From: Chloroflexota bacterium
GTDB lineage: Bacteria; Chloroflexota; Anaerolineae; Aggregatilineales; Phototrophicaceae
Length of the DNA stretch: 64,000 nt
Direction of reading: 5' to 3'
NCBI GenBank assembly: GCA_020161935.1
Contig: JAIUNI010000016.1
Span: 1 to 64,000, forward strand
A program made the position numbers and the translations under genes. The notes beneath the pieces are model-generated. The model worked only from the letters and a program-made list of their open reading frames with translations, was not told the origin of the DNA and did not search any database. Shown piece after piece: positions 25,398 to 33,606 of this stretch (its first letter is position 1; every line of letters starts with the position of its first letter).

Positions 25398-26180
25398 ATG
25401 AGCGTAAAAGGCAAGGTCGCCTTGATTACGGGTGGCGGTTCAGGATTGGGCGAAGCGGCGGCACGGGTACTCGCGCGGGAAGGCGCAAAAGTCGCCATCA
25501 CCGGACGCACACTGGACGAGTTGAAGGAAGTCGCCGAGGACATTAAAGAGCAGGGTGGCGAGGCAATCGCGGTAAAAGCTGACATATCGAAACCCGAAAG
25601 TATCCAGAAGGCCATTGAAAAGGTTGTGGATCAGTGGGGGCGGCTCGACATTGTGTTTGCCAACGCGGGCATCAACGGCGTGTGGGCACCCATTGAAGAC
25701 CTGAAGGTTGAGGAATGGCAGGAAACCATCAACATCAACCTGAACGGCACCTTCTACACCCTTAAATATGCCACGCCGCATCTCAAGAAGAACGGCGGCT
25801 CGGTGATCGTCACCGCTTCGGTCAACGGCACGCGCATCTTCAGCAACACCGGCGCGACGGCCTACTCATCGACCAAAGCCGCGCAGGTAGCGATGACCAA
25901 GATGCTGGCGCTCGAACTCGCCAAACATCGTATCCGTGTCAACGTCATCTGCCCCGGCGCGATTGAAAGCGAAATCGACGAGAACACCGAAAAACGCAAC
26001 GTCGAGCGAGAAAAGGAACCGGTCGAATTCCCTGAAGGGCCGATTCCGCTCACCGACGGCAAACCGGGGGAGGCCGAAGACGTGGGCGAACTGGTGCTGT
26101 TCCTCGCCTCGGATGCCTCCAAGCACATCAGCGGCACCGAAGTCTGGATCGACGGCGCACAATCGCTCCTTCAAGGCTAA
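25398..26180 (+). CDS. SDR family oxidoreductase
   Basis: A 260-residue classical short-chain dehydrogenase/reductase. It shows the cofactor loop TGGGSGLGEAAARVL, NAG in ANAGINGVWAP, the catalytic Ser in VTASVNG, and Tyr/Lys in TAYSSTKAA. The ATG at 25398 follows TTGGAGG and is preferred to the frame start at 25335. An Arg after the second strand (ITGRTLDEL) suggests NADP(H). The C-terminus ends ISGTEVWIDGAQSLLQG. The substrate is unknown. Confidence 0.92.
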   Translation: MSVKGKVALITGGGSGLGEAAARVLAREGAKVAITGRTLDELKEVAEDIKEQGGEAIAVKADISKPESIQKAIEKVVDQWGRLDIVFANAGINGVWAPIEDLKVEEWQETININLNGTFYTLKYATPHLKKNGGSVIVTASVNGTRIFSNTGATAYSSTKAAQVAMTKMLALELAKHRIRVNVICPGAIESEIDENTEKRNVEREKEPVEFPEGPIPLTDGKPGEAEDVGELVLFLASDASKHISGTEVWIDGAQSLLQG

Positions 26181-26193
26181 AGCCGAATAAAAA

Positions 26194-26226
26194 GGGCGAC
26201 CTCACGAGTAGGCCGCCCTTTTTATT
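26194..26226 (+). terminator. intrinsic terminator, left copy
   Basis: GGGCGACCT / AGGCCGCCC around CACGAGT, then TTTTTATT. An almost identical hairpin closes the toxin gene at 26827-26856. Confidence 0.85.
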
Positions 26227-26231
26227 GATGC

Positions 26232-26237
26232 TATAAT
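26232..26237 (+). promoter_or_regulatory. -10 box of the toxin-antitoxin operon
   Basis: TATAAT, 20 bases before the antitoxin ATG, with the ribosome-binding site GGGAGGT at 26244-26250. The -35 position falls in the preceding terminator and does not match TTGACA, so the promoter may depend on an activator or be weak. Confidence 0.55.
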
Positions 26238-26257
26238 GACGTTGGGAGGTAAGCGAC

Positions 26258-26482
26258 ATGGTTGATTTAGTCTTACACATTACGAGCGAACAACGTCAAC
26301 ATATCGAAGAAGCTGCCCGCGAACGTGGTTTCGAAGCACCGGATGCGTATCTATTGGCATTGGTCGAAGCAGACGAAAAAAGTCGGCTCCTCACCGATCT
26401 ACGACAAAGCATCCATGAAGCCATGACCGGCGATACGATACCAGCTTCTAAGTTACTCGAAGCGCTTGAAGCTGAAGATTAA
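26258..26482 (+). CDS. putative type II antitoxin
   Basis: A 74-residue acidic protein (MVDLVLHITSEQRQHIEEAA) with a beta strand followed by helices, as in ribbon-helix-helix or small acidic antitoxins. It would bind and neutralise the RelE-like toxin encoded two bases downstream and repress its own promoter. The assignment rests mainly on the partner; the protein itself has weak family signals. Confidence 0.75.
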   Translation: MVDLVLHITSEQRQHIEEAARERGFEAPDAYLLALVEADEKSRLLTDLRQSIHEAMTGDTIPASKLLEALEAED

Positions 26483-26484
26483 GT

Positions 26485-26844
26485 ATGGCGACAGTTGAAC
26501 TTGCTAAAAGCTTCATTCGGCGGTTAAAGGAACTTGTAAAAAAGTATCCGCGCGTTACTCAACAAGTTCAGAAACTGATCGCAGAACTAGAATCAGGCAC
26601 AACTCCCGGCGACCAAATCCCCGGCACAGGCTATACCGCCTATAAAGCGCGTTTAGCGAATCCTGATGCAGGTAAAGGTAAAAGTGGCGGTTACAGGGTA
26701 ATTTATTACATCCGTACTACCGATCGTGTCATCGCCTTACTCATTTATTCAAAATCTGATCAGGTGGATGTCTCGCCAGAAGAAATTAAATTTCTAATTG
26801 ACGAGTATCTCAACTCTCAACAAAAAGGGCGGCCTCACGAGTAG
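26485..26844 (+). CDS. RelE/ParE-type toxin
   Basis: A 119-residue basic protein. The N-terminal helices (AKSFIRRLKELVKKYPRVTQ) and the central GGYRVIYYIRTTDRVIALLI strands with YSKSDQVDVSPEEIKFLIDE fit the RelE/HigB superfamily. Such toxins cleave mRNA on the ribosome. The KGKSGGYRVIYYI segment is the conserved R-x-I/V-Y-Y core. The last seven codons run into the terminator hairpin, so the C-terminal GRPHE is encoded by the terminator's own sequence. Confidence 0.85.
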   Translation: MATVELAKSFIRRLKELVKKYPRVTQQVQKLIAELESGTTPGDQIPGTGYTAYKARLANPDAGKGKSGGYRVIYYIRTTDRVIALLIYSKSDQVDVSPEEIKFLIDEYLNSQQKGRPHE

Positions 26845-26856
26845 ACCGCCCTTTTA
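26827..26856 (+). terminator. intrinsic terminator, right copy, overlapping the toxin stop codon
   Basis: GGGCGGCCT / AGACCGCCC around CACGAGT, then TTTTA. The left arm lies inside the toxin reading frame. It is a near copy of the terminator at 26194, so the toxin-antitoxin pair is flanked by direct repeats of about 33 bases. Confidence 0.85.
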
Positions 26857-26918
26857 CTTATACTCTCTGCGTATTACTCTGCGTTCTCAGCATCTTTGCG
26901 GTTCAATCCGTATTCGCC

Positions 26919-27983
26919 TTACCGGATCGGCACGACGTTCACATCACCCTTGACCGTCACATAGGAAGCCAGGATCCAACCGACCTGTCCCTCGTAGCGC
27001 ACTTGCAACCAGAAGTTGCGTCCGCCCTGAATGGTACGCCCGATCAACTGCACTTCCGCGCCCCACGGAATTTGCGCCAGCCGTGCCGTCCGTACACTGG
27101 GTCGCCGCCGCAAGTTCATCACCGCGCGGGGTACAGCAATCGCACCCACGTCCGGCGCACCGTCAATCTGCTCAAAGATCGTCGCCTGCACCGGAATGGT
27201 GTTAATGTCGCCCGTCAGCGTCACATAGCGACCGGAAATCCAGCCCTGCTTCGTTCCGGTGTTGACGAGGAACCATGTATAGATGCCCTCGTCCTTGTTG
27301 CGTGCCAGCGGGGTTAGCGCGTTACCTGCCGCCACTTCGCCGATCATCGACGCGCCGAGGTAAGGACCCGTACGCAGCGCTTCGGCCTTCACCCCCGCCA
27401 CCGTCACCGTAAACGGTGGAATAGCGGTTGCCACGACAGGCGGCGTACCAAACACCTGCGTTTGCCCCGGAAGCAGCGTCGCCCCGCCGGAGACGAGGAA
27501 CCACTGCACTTGCAAAATCGCTTGGTCGATGCCTTCAAAATACTCAACCGTCAGATTCACGGGCGAGGTGGTAATCTGCACCGTGCGCGTGTCAGTGGTC
27601 AGCACACGCCCCACGAATGCGTCCAGCACCAAACCGCCGTTGACGTACAACCGCACACCGTCATCCGAGGATACGGTGAAGTTATACGTGCCGGGGGTCA
27701 GGTTCTGGGTGGACGTGAAACGCACCGAGAAGTTATCCGCAGGCATTCCGGTTACGGCTGCACCGTTCACAACTGGCACACCCGTTCCCCAGTTAAAGTT
27801 AAGGCCGTTAATACCCGCCACAACAGTCTGTGTGCCGCCGTTGCCGCCTAAGTTGTTATCCGCAAAAAAGGTTCCTGTCCAGTTCACACCATAGTCGGCT
27901 TGCACCGTCAGCATGGGGACGGCTGCCATCACCAGCATCACCACACAAAGTACAACCACTAAGGCGCTGCGATTTCGCTTCAT
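26919..27983 (-). CDS. secreted PA14 and SH3-like domain protein
   Basis: A 354-residue exported protein. A signal peptide (SALVVVLCVVMLVMAAVPML, ending near VQA) is followed by a PA14-type beta barrel (VNWTGTFFADNNLGG; YNFTVSSDDGVRLYVNGGLV, with the SxDDGxRLY motif). Two bacterial SH3-like domains come next (EALRTGPYLGASMIGEVAAG; MNLRRRPSVRTARLAQIPWG), each with the GWISGRYV or GWILASYV ending. PA14 domains bind carbohydrate, and SH3b domains often bind cell-wall peptides. The ATG at 27983 has GGAG upstream; the frame from 28007 is longer. Confidence 0.9.
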   Translation of the reverse strand: MKRNRSALVVVLCVVMLVMAAVPMLTVQADYGVNWTGTFFADNNLGGNGGTQTVVAGINGLNFNWGTGVPVVNGAAVTGMPADNFSVRFTSTQNLTPGTYNFTVSSDDGVRLYVNGGLVLDAFVGRVLTTDTRTVQITTSPVNLTVEYFEGIDQAILQVQWFLVSGGATLLPGQTQVFGTPPVVATAIPPFTVTVAGVKAEALRTGPYLGASMIGEVAAGNALTPLARNKDEGIYTWFLVNTGTKQGWISGRYVTLTGDINTIPVQATIFEQIDGAPDVGAIAVPRAVMNLRRRPSVRTARLAQIPWGAEVQLIGRTIQGGRNFWLQVRYEGQVGWILASYVTVKGDVNVVPIR

Positions 27984-28111
27984 GCCCGTTCTCCCATCCG
28001 AGTTCAACTAGTTATGCCCTATTATATGCGCTACTCGCAAATCGCGGTACAGGAATTCGGTATCAGTCTGAGTAGTACCATCTACCCTAACCGTTGAATA
28101 CATCACTCATA

Positions 28112-28245
28112 GAGACAGCAGACACGCTCTCCGCCCCACCAACCCCCTCACAATCGCATCTTCGTAGGGACAGCAGACAGGCTGTCCGCGCCCCCCCGAC
28201 CACAAACAACGACTTTTCGTAGGGACGCGAGACAGCGCGTCCGCG
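28112..28245 (+). repeat. cluster of three class A repeats
   Basis: Three copies in the same direction lie within the 28008-28408 gap: 28112-28137 (GAGACAGCAGACACGCTCTC type), 28164-28190 (GTAGGGACAGCAGACAGGCT then GTCCGCG) and 28219-28245 (GTAGGGACGCGAGACAGCGC then GTCCGCG). The remainder of the gap shows no gene. Confidence 0.75.
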
Positions 28246-28408
28246 CCTCAATTTCACACCCATCTTTCACCCATGCTCCGCCCTCATCCCAACTTCCTGC
28301 ATACCATTTACGCTGCAAGGTAGCACCACACTAAACGGTGGATACTCATTTTATGGCAGCCCCCTATGTATGGTGAGCCATAAAAGTCTTTAAAGCCCCT
28401 CCCTATTA

Positions 28409-28975
28409 CTACGGGGTGGGGTCAAAACTGTCCTCCACCACATAGCAGCCCGGTTTCTCGGGATGGTCGATCACCAGCGCCCTCCCCGGCACCGCCCGAA
28501 TCACCCACAGCACCAGCAGATCGCCTATCGCGCCGGAAACCAGCACCGCGCCCGCCGCTGTCAGCCAGCCGAGGTTAAGCGCCGTCCCGACAATCACCGG
28601 CAGGATACCCGTAAAAATCAGCGGCAGAATGACCCCCACGCGGTAGCCGCTGGCACGCATCGCCACCGTCGAATGGGCGTACGGGCTGAGTGTTTTCCAC
28701 ATGATACCGAACCGGATGGCGCTTGCTGGCACACCCGCGAAAAGAATCCACCCCAGCGCGTGCATCCCCTCATGAGCGATAATCAACACCACGAAGGCAA
28801 TCACGCCCAACAAATAACCCTGCCCGTTGAAGCCCGCCTCGAACCCCCACCGCAGCACATGCGGGATAAGGGGAACTACAGCCAAAACCAGCGAGAGCAG
28901 CATTAAACCGGCTGAAGCGATGTCCTTTAACGGAACCGAAACATCCCGCAGTTTGGATGGGTCGTAGGATTGCAT
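28409..28975 (-). CDS. DUF3267-type membrane metalloprotease-like protein
   Basis: A 188-residue protein with four or more hydrophobic segments. AHEGMHALGWILFAGVPASA contains HEGMH, the HExxH zinc motif of the DUF3267 / putative zincin family, placed inside a membrane helix. Ahead of it are LMLLSLVLAVVPLIPHVLRW and YLLGVIAFVVLIIAHEGM; behind it SPYAHSTVAMRASGYRVGVI, the characteristic R-x-x-x-x-x-P-like segment. It may cleave substrates within or near the membrane, but no member has an assured role that I know of. Confidence 0.82.
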   Translation of the reverse strand: MQSYDPSKLRDVSVPLKDIASAGLMLLSLVLAVVPLIPHVLRWGFEAGFNGQGYLLGVIAFVVLIIAHEGMHALGWILFAGVPASAIRFGIMWKTLSPYAHSTVAMRASGYRVGVILPLIFTGILPVIVGTALNLGWLTAAGAVLVSGAIGDLLVLWVIRAVPGRALVIDHPEKPGCYVVEDSFDPTP

Positions 28976-29086
28976 ATCAAAATTCCTCTCAAAAACCGTG
29001 CAACTTTCCTATCGTGAGCCTCGTATAACAGAGTATAGTACATGCAATCTGCTCATTAGAGCAGTTGGTCAACAGGAGACAAAACC

Positions 29087-29401
29087 ATGAGCGAAGAAAA
29101 GCAGAAGAACGAGAACGTTACAGGCGAAGTGAAGACTTTCAGCGAACAACTCGAAGTTGCCGGTAAGGAACTGGTCGGCAAGGTGCAGGAACTCATCAAG
29201 GAAGGCAACGTCCGCAAGGTCATCATCCGTGGTGAGGACGGTCACGAAATCATGCAGTTCACGCTGACCGCTGGTGCCGCCGTAGGTGGTGTGTTCATGC
29301 TGGCCGCCCCTGTCGCCGCTCCCATTCTGGCCGCCGTTGGTGCCGCCGCCGCCTTCTTGGCGAAGGTCAAGATCGAAATCGTGCGCGAAGAAGCCGTCTA
29401 A
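29087..29401 (+). CDS. DUF4342 domain protein
   Basis: A 104-residue small protein. The first 30 residues are charged. KELVGKVQELIKEGNVRKVI and IRGEDGHEIMQFTLTAGAAV match DUF4342, followed by an Ala/Gly-rich hydrophobic stretch (GGVFMLAAPVAAPILAAVGA) that could sit on or in a membrane. CAGGAGA gives a strong ribosome-binding site. Function is unknown. It is a single-gene unit with its own terminator. Confidence 0.85.
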   Translation: MSEEKQKNENVTGEVKTFSEQLEVAGKELVGKVQELIKEGNVRKVIIRGEDGHEIMQFTLTAGAAVGGVFMLAAPVAAPILAAVGAAAAFLAKVKIEIVREEAV

Positions 29402-29423
29402 CTCCACTTCGCATTAGACATGC

Positions 29424-29458
29424 AAAAAGAGGTGCATCCGCAAGGGTGCGCCTCTTTT
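29424..29458 (+). terminator. intrinsic terminator
   Basis: AAAAGAGGTGCATCC, GCAA loop, GGGTGCGCCTCTTTT, 22 bases after the DUF4342 stop codon. Confidence 0.88.
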
Positions 29459-29547
29459 ATTTCCCCAAAATCGGGTAAAATTTGGTGAGTAGTGGAGAGT
29501 GATTTTTTTGATTTGAAATGGCTGTTTTAGCCTATGCCCTTGTATTA

Positions 29548-29620
29548 GCTCCCCTCGCTCTGAGAGGGCTATCAGCGGATGGGGCCTGCGAGCGTGCTGA
29601 TGTGGGGCTGGGGTAAGGGT
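29548..29620 (+). repeat. class B structured repeat, copy 1
   Basis: The C-rich arm CTCCCCTCGCTCTGAGAGGG is followed by a stem ATCAGC (29571-29576) / GCTGAT (29596-29601) around a 19-base loop GGATGGGGCCTGCGAGCGT, then the G-rich arm GTGGGGCTGGGGTAAGGG. It lies between DUF4342 and carbonic anhydrase. Confidence 0.7.
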
Positions 29621-29683
29621 TTAAAACATTAAATAGACTTAACTTATCGTAAGCAGCAGTTTGGACGTGGATTAAAGGGCAGC

Positions 29684-30325
<642 letters not shown>

Positions 30326-30397
30326 CCCTACGTCAAAAGACACCGAATAGGCTTGGGACTATTGTGCTATCCCCACCACGACTCATTCTTGCCTTAT

Positions 30398-30544
30398 GTA
30401 GGGACGAGATACATCTCGTCCGTCTGCATAAAAACCAACTATCAATTAGCCTCTTACGCATCATTGTAGGGACGTACGGCTGTACCCCCTGTTCCAACTT
30501 CACAAAAGACTCTTTATTTGTAAGGAGGAGGCGTGCCTCCTCCG
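30398..30544 (+). repeat. three class A repeats downstream of carbonic anhydrase
   Basis: 30398-30427 (GTAGGGACGAGATACATCTC then GTCCG), 30466-30491 (GTAGGGACGTACGGCTGTAC) and 30519-30544 (GTAAGGAGGAGGCGTGCCTC then CTCCG, followed by TTTTTGG, a good terminator). Stems differ between copies while the GTAGGG lead stays. The 30326-30669 gap holds no gene that I can see. Confidence 0.7.
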
Positions 30545-30669
30545 TTTTTGGTAATCACACCTTCCACACCCTCCGATGTGAAATTGATGAACGAGGATTG
30601 TAACTTGCGTGGTTTAGAGTAGGCTTATGAGGAGATGCCAACGCCATTAGCCAAAGAAAGTGTATCGAC

Positions 30670-31137
30670 GTGACTACCCTGCACTTCGAAACGACGATTA
30701 ACACACCCCCGCAAGCTGTATTCGACCTCATCGCCGATTTCGCGCACTACGACCGCTGGCTGCCCGGTTCTGGATTGTATGAAGCGACGGTTGAACTCTC
30801 CGAGAATCCGGTGCGCCTCGGCACAACCTATATCGACAGAGGAACGAGTTCGACCATGCACGGGCAGGTGACGGTCTGCCAGCCGCCGGAACAAATCAGC
30901 TTCCACCAGCAGACGCGCCTCAAAATCCTGTTCGTCATTCCGGCAGGGTTGGATGTGACTATCGCTTATACATTGGTACCGGTTAATGGGGGAACGCACG
31001 TCAAGCGGGCAGTGACGGTGGCGGTAAGTGGGGCGCTGCGGCTGATCCAAAAGGAGTTAGTCAAACGGATCAGCACCGAAAGCCAACGTATCCTTGAGGC
31101 GCTTAAAACCCATCTCGAAAACGATAATGGTGATTAG
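30670..31137 (+). CDS. SRPBCC family protein
   Basis: A 155-residue protein with the START/Bet v1-like fold. TTLHFETTINTPPQAVFDLI is the typical first strand and helix (polyketide cyclase type), ADFAHYDRWLPG the following loop, and the C-terminal helix (LRLIQKELVKRISTESQRIL) closes the ligand cavity. It probably binds a hydrophobic small molecule. The start is a GTG at 30670. There are no linked genes to hint at the ligand. Confidence 0.85.
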   Translation: MTTLHFETTINTPPQAVFDLIADFAHYDRWLPGSGLYEATVELSENPVRLGTTYIDRGTSSTMHGQVTVCQPPEQISFHQQTRLKILFVIPAGLDVTIAYTLVPVNGGTHVKRAVTVAVSGALRLIQKELVKRISTESQRILEALKTHLENDNGD

Positions 31138-31204
31138 GTAAGTGATAGGTGTTACTTGGTTCCCTAACCCCAAGAGCGTTTATAGGAACTTCTATTCTGA
31201 GCAT

Positions 31205-31278
31205 TTGCACCTCTCGCCCTGAGGGAGAGGCTGATGGTGGAGTGAGCCTGCGAACGTACCATCGTGGGGGGATGAGGG
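31205..31278 (+). repeat. class B structured repeat, copy 2
   Basis: CCTCTC / GAGAGG hairpin, then stem GATGGT (31233-31238) / ACCATC (31258-31263) around the loop GGAGTGAGCCTGCGAACGT, then GTGGGGGGATGAGGG. The stem sequence is unrelated to copy 1 but pairs perfectly. Confidence 0.75.
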
Positions 31279-31325
31279 TTTAATTGCCGATATTTTTTAG
31301 AAGAGGTTCACCTTGCATTGGAACT

Positions 31326-31395
31326 CCCCCTCTGCCACTTGCGGAGAGGGGGCTGACGGTGGAGTGAGCCTGCGAACCTACCGGCGTGGGTGAGC
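31326..31395 (+). repeat. class B structured repeat, copy 3
   Basis: CCCCCTCT / AGAGGGGG hairpin, then GACGGT (31355-31360) / ACCGGC (31380-31385), five of six pairs, around GGAGTGAGCCTGCGAACCT, then GTGGGTGAG. It is in direct orientation to copy 2, about 120 bases away. Its end reaches the last bases before the SWIM gene stop. Confidence 0.72.
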
Positions 31396-31399
31396 TTTC

Positions 31400-31762
31400 T
31401 TACAGCCCACGCCGGCTCGTAATCCACAACCCTTCTTCGGCGCGTTTGCCAGCGAGGTAGAAAGTGCGGTGCTTTTGACGGCGAGCATCATCTTTGGTTT
31501 TCCAGAAGCTCAATGCCCGACCCCGTTTGGCTGCCAACGCTTCCAACGCCGCGATACTGTGAGCGCAGCCGACATTACCGTTCATGGCCCACGGGCAGGT
31601 GCAGCGCGTATGGATAATGCCTTCCGAGTCATATTCGACCGTAACCACATGGTTGGCGGTTGGTGTTGTTGTACTACTGACGATAATCAGATTCCGGTTT
31701 ACGATATTAACTCGAAGGTTGCGAGCGCGCCCTTGTTGTCCTTTGATGTTGGTGAGTTTCAT
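31400..31762 (-). CDS. small SWIM zinc-finger protein
   Basis: A 120-residue protein whose centre matches a SWIM domain, C-x-C-xn-C-x-H: Cys54, Cys56, Cys66 and His68 in TRCTCPWAMNGNVGCAHS. SWIM fingers usually sit at the end of SWI2/SNF2 ATPases or MuDR transposases and bind DNA or protein. Here the domain stands alone with a basic C-terminal tail (KTKDDARRQKHRTFYLAGKR) that could bind nucleic acid. The ATG at 31762 is the first in frame. There is no partner gene nearby. Confidence 0.8.
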   Translation of the reverse strand: MKLTNIKGQQGRARNLRVNIVNRNLIIVSSTTTPTANHVVTVEYDSEGIIHTRCTCPWAMNGNVGCAHSIAALEALAAKRGRALSFWKTKDDARRQKHRTFYLAGKRAEEGLWITSRRGL

Positions 31763-31904
31763 ATGTACTCCACTACTTGTACACCTGTTCTAATTATAGC
31801 CGAAAAAACGTTGTTTTTTCATTAGAAAATCGTACATTTGTGCGGCGGCTTGCGCGTCATTGTTAGGTCACGAGTTAATAGTTTGATGAGAGGATGTATT
31901 AACC

Positions 31905-32267
31905 ATGATTTTGATGATCGACCATGTACAAATTACCATCCCCAAAAATCAGGAAGAAGCCGGTCGTGCGTTTTATTGTGATGTGCTGGGTTTAAGGGAA
32001 ATCCCGAAGCCCGAAAGCCTACAAGGGAGCGGCGGCTTCTGGCTCGAAGTGGGCGACCGTCAAATCCACGTCGGCACTGAGGACGGCTTTGACCGCCTGA
32101 CGACCAAAGCCCACGTCGCCTACCGCGTCAGCGATCTCGCCCACTGGCGGCAAAAGATCACCGCTGCGGGCATCACCATCGAGGAGCAGATCCCCATCCC
32201 CGGTTATGACCGCTTCGAATTTCGCGACCCGTTCGGCAACCGCGTCGAACTCACGCAGAAGCTCTAA
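31905..32267 (+). CDS. VOC family protein (glyoxalase/dioxygenase-like)
   Basis: A 120-residue protein with one pair of VOC modules: IDHVQITIPKNQEEAGRAFY, then CDVLGLREIPKP, and RFEFRDPFGNRVELTQ at the C-terminus. His at the start (IDHV), His in HVAYRV and Glu in RVEL could bind a metal, as in glyoxalase I and extradiol dioxygenases. GAGAGGA lies upstream of the ATG. Substrate unknown. Confidence 0.87.
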   Translation: MILMIDHVQITIPKNQEEAGRAFYCDVLGLREIPKPESLQGSGGFWLEVGDRQIHVGTEDGFDRLTTKAHVAYRVSDLAHWRQKITAAGITIEEQIPIPGYDRFEFRDPFGNRVELTQKL

Positions 32268-32286
32268 TTAGAAGGTCAATTTCTGA

Positions 32287-32364
32287 TGTAGGAACGCGGC
32301 GTGCCTCATCCGCATGACCACCCAAATTCGTTTTCTCGTAGGGGAGGGGCTGAGACCCTCCCGT
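32287..32364 (+). repeat. two class A repeats
   Basis: A degenerate copy at about 32287-32311 (GTAGGAACGCGGCGTGCCTC) and a perfect one at 32338-32364, GTAGGGGAGGGGCTGAGACC then CTCCCGT. The second matches the copy inside the membrane protein gene at 11167-11192. Confidence 0.72.
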
Positions 32365-32454
32365 GCATTTTCCCTCCCTCGTTTACGGGCGATCTGCGAC
32401 TGAGCTTGTCGCAAGGTAGCAGATCGGTGTCGCGTCAGCAACGGAGGGGGTTCC

Positions 32455-32690
32455 CCACGCAACTTAACAACCACATCCCATTGGCGCTCTCTGTCTTTCT
32501 TGGCGTACGGTGCGAAGCCTCCTGTGGATGGCGATTCGTATTCGCCTTAAGCTAATGACTGTGGACTAAAGACTATCGACTGATAATTGGCGCTCTACTG
32601 CCGCCGCCGCCGCCACAAATCCCTTTGCTGATCGCGGTTGTTCTTGCTGATTTGTATTTGTTCGTAGATGGTTATCGGTTGACGGTGGAC
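32455..32690 (-). repeat. class C repeat module, inverted copy
   Basis: Read on the minus strand this contains a GGC-repeat run (32599-32616), then AGTAGAGCGCCAATTATCAG, TCGATAGTCTTTAGTCCACA and GTCATTAGCTTAAGGC. CCATCCACAGGAGGCTTCGC, GTACGCCAAGAAAG and GGGATGTGGTTGTTAAG complete it. The same text runs on the plus strand at about 47070-47237 with few differences, so the two form an inverted repeat about 14.6 kb apart. There is no gene in the 32268-32753 gap. Confidence 0.82.
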
Positions 32691-32753
32691 TAAAGCCCAT
32701 CACCATTTGTAGAATGTGCCTCTATTCCAACGTTATAAACATCAAGGGGAGAC

Positions 32754-33485
32754 ATGGAACTCTACATCATCCGGCACGGCCAATCGACCAACAACGTCTC
32801 AATGATCTACGACATGAAGGATCGGGAGGCTGACCCACCACTGACCGACTTGGGACTCCGGCAGGCGGATAAAGTCGCGGATTACGTCGCCAACAGCACT
32901 AACTTTGACCGTTGGATCGACCGTAAATCCGAAGAACGCCACGAAACTAAAGGCTTCGGCATCACCAAACTGTATTGCAGCCCGATGCTCCGCACCCTGC
33001 AAACCGCCCGCCCCATCAGCAAAGCGCTCAATCTACCGGCGGAAGTCTGGCCGGATCTGCACGAACACGGCGGTTTGCACCTCGATATGGGCGATGAACG
33101 CGGGATCGTCGGCTTCCCCGGTTTGGGACGTGCCGCTATTACCGAGCAGTTTCCCGGTTACGTCGTCCCCTCGGTCATCACCGACGCTGGTTGGTACGAC
33201 TTCTCGCGGGGTGTAGAGGACATCGCCAGCGCGATGGCACGTGCTATCCGCGTCGCCGCCACCCTCAAGCAGCACGCCATGAGCGACCAGCGGATCGCCC
33301 TCGTCATTCATGGCACGTTCGCCGACGCGCTGCTCAAGTCCATCTTGAACATGCTGCCCAACCACGAAGTCTACTTCGCCATGTATAACACTGGCATCAC
33401 CCGCATCGACTTCCGCCGGGATGGCAAGATCGTCCCGCGCTTCTTCAACCGCACCCTGCACCTCGCCCCGGAAGATGTGAGTTAG
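32754..33485 (+). CDS. histidine phosphatase family protein
   Basis: A 243-residue member of the phosphoglycerate mutase-like superfamily. LYIIRHGQSTNNVS has the catalytic RHG, TDLGLRQADKVADYV the following helix, LYCSPMLRTLQTARPIS the second Arg, and LVIHGTFADALLKS the late catalytic His. An insert after the first helix (NFDRWIDRKSEERHETKGFG) is longer than in GpmB-like enzymes. The substrate could be a sugar phosphate, a nucleotide or phosphoprotein. Confidence 0.92.
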   Translation: MELYIIRHGQSTNNVSMIYDMKDREADPPLTDLGLRQADKVADYVANSTNFDRWIDRKSEERHETKGFGITKLYCSPMLRTLQTARPISKALNLPAEVWPDLHEHGGLHLDMGDERGIVGFPGLGRAAITEQFPGYVVPSVITDAGWYDFSRGVEDIASAMARAIRVAATLKQHAMSDQRIALVIHGTFADALLKSILNMLPNHEVYFAMYNTGITRIDFRRDGKIVPRFFNRTLHLAPEDVS

Positions 33486-33558
33486 TACTACGGAAACAAG
33501 GGTGAGGACTTACATCCTTGCTCATCCATTTCGAATCTGTTTCATAGTATGTCATGCT

Positions 33559-33582
33559 GGGGCAGACCGTATGATCTGCCCC
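33559..33582. terminator. hairpin between convergent genes
   Basis: GGGGCAGA / TCTGCCCC with an 8-base loop, followed by a pyrimidine-rich CTTCTCTTT on the plus strand. It serves the histidine phosphatase gene and may also stop the minus-strand gene. Confidence 0.65.
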
Positions 33583-33606
33583 GCTTCTCTTTATCATTAA
33601 CGCTGC

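Noticed and set aside
28112..28245. A CRISPR-like series of short repeats
   Set aside because: Spacing is irregular, the repeats are imperfect palindromes that differ in sequence, and no cas gene is present; they are class A elements.
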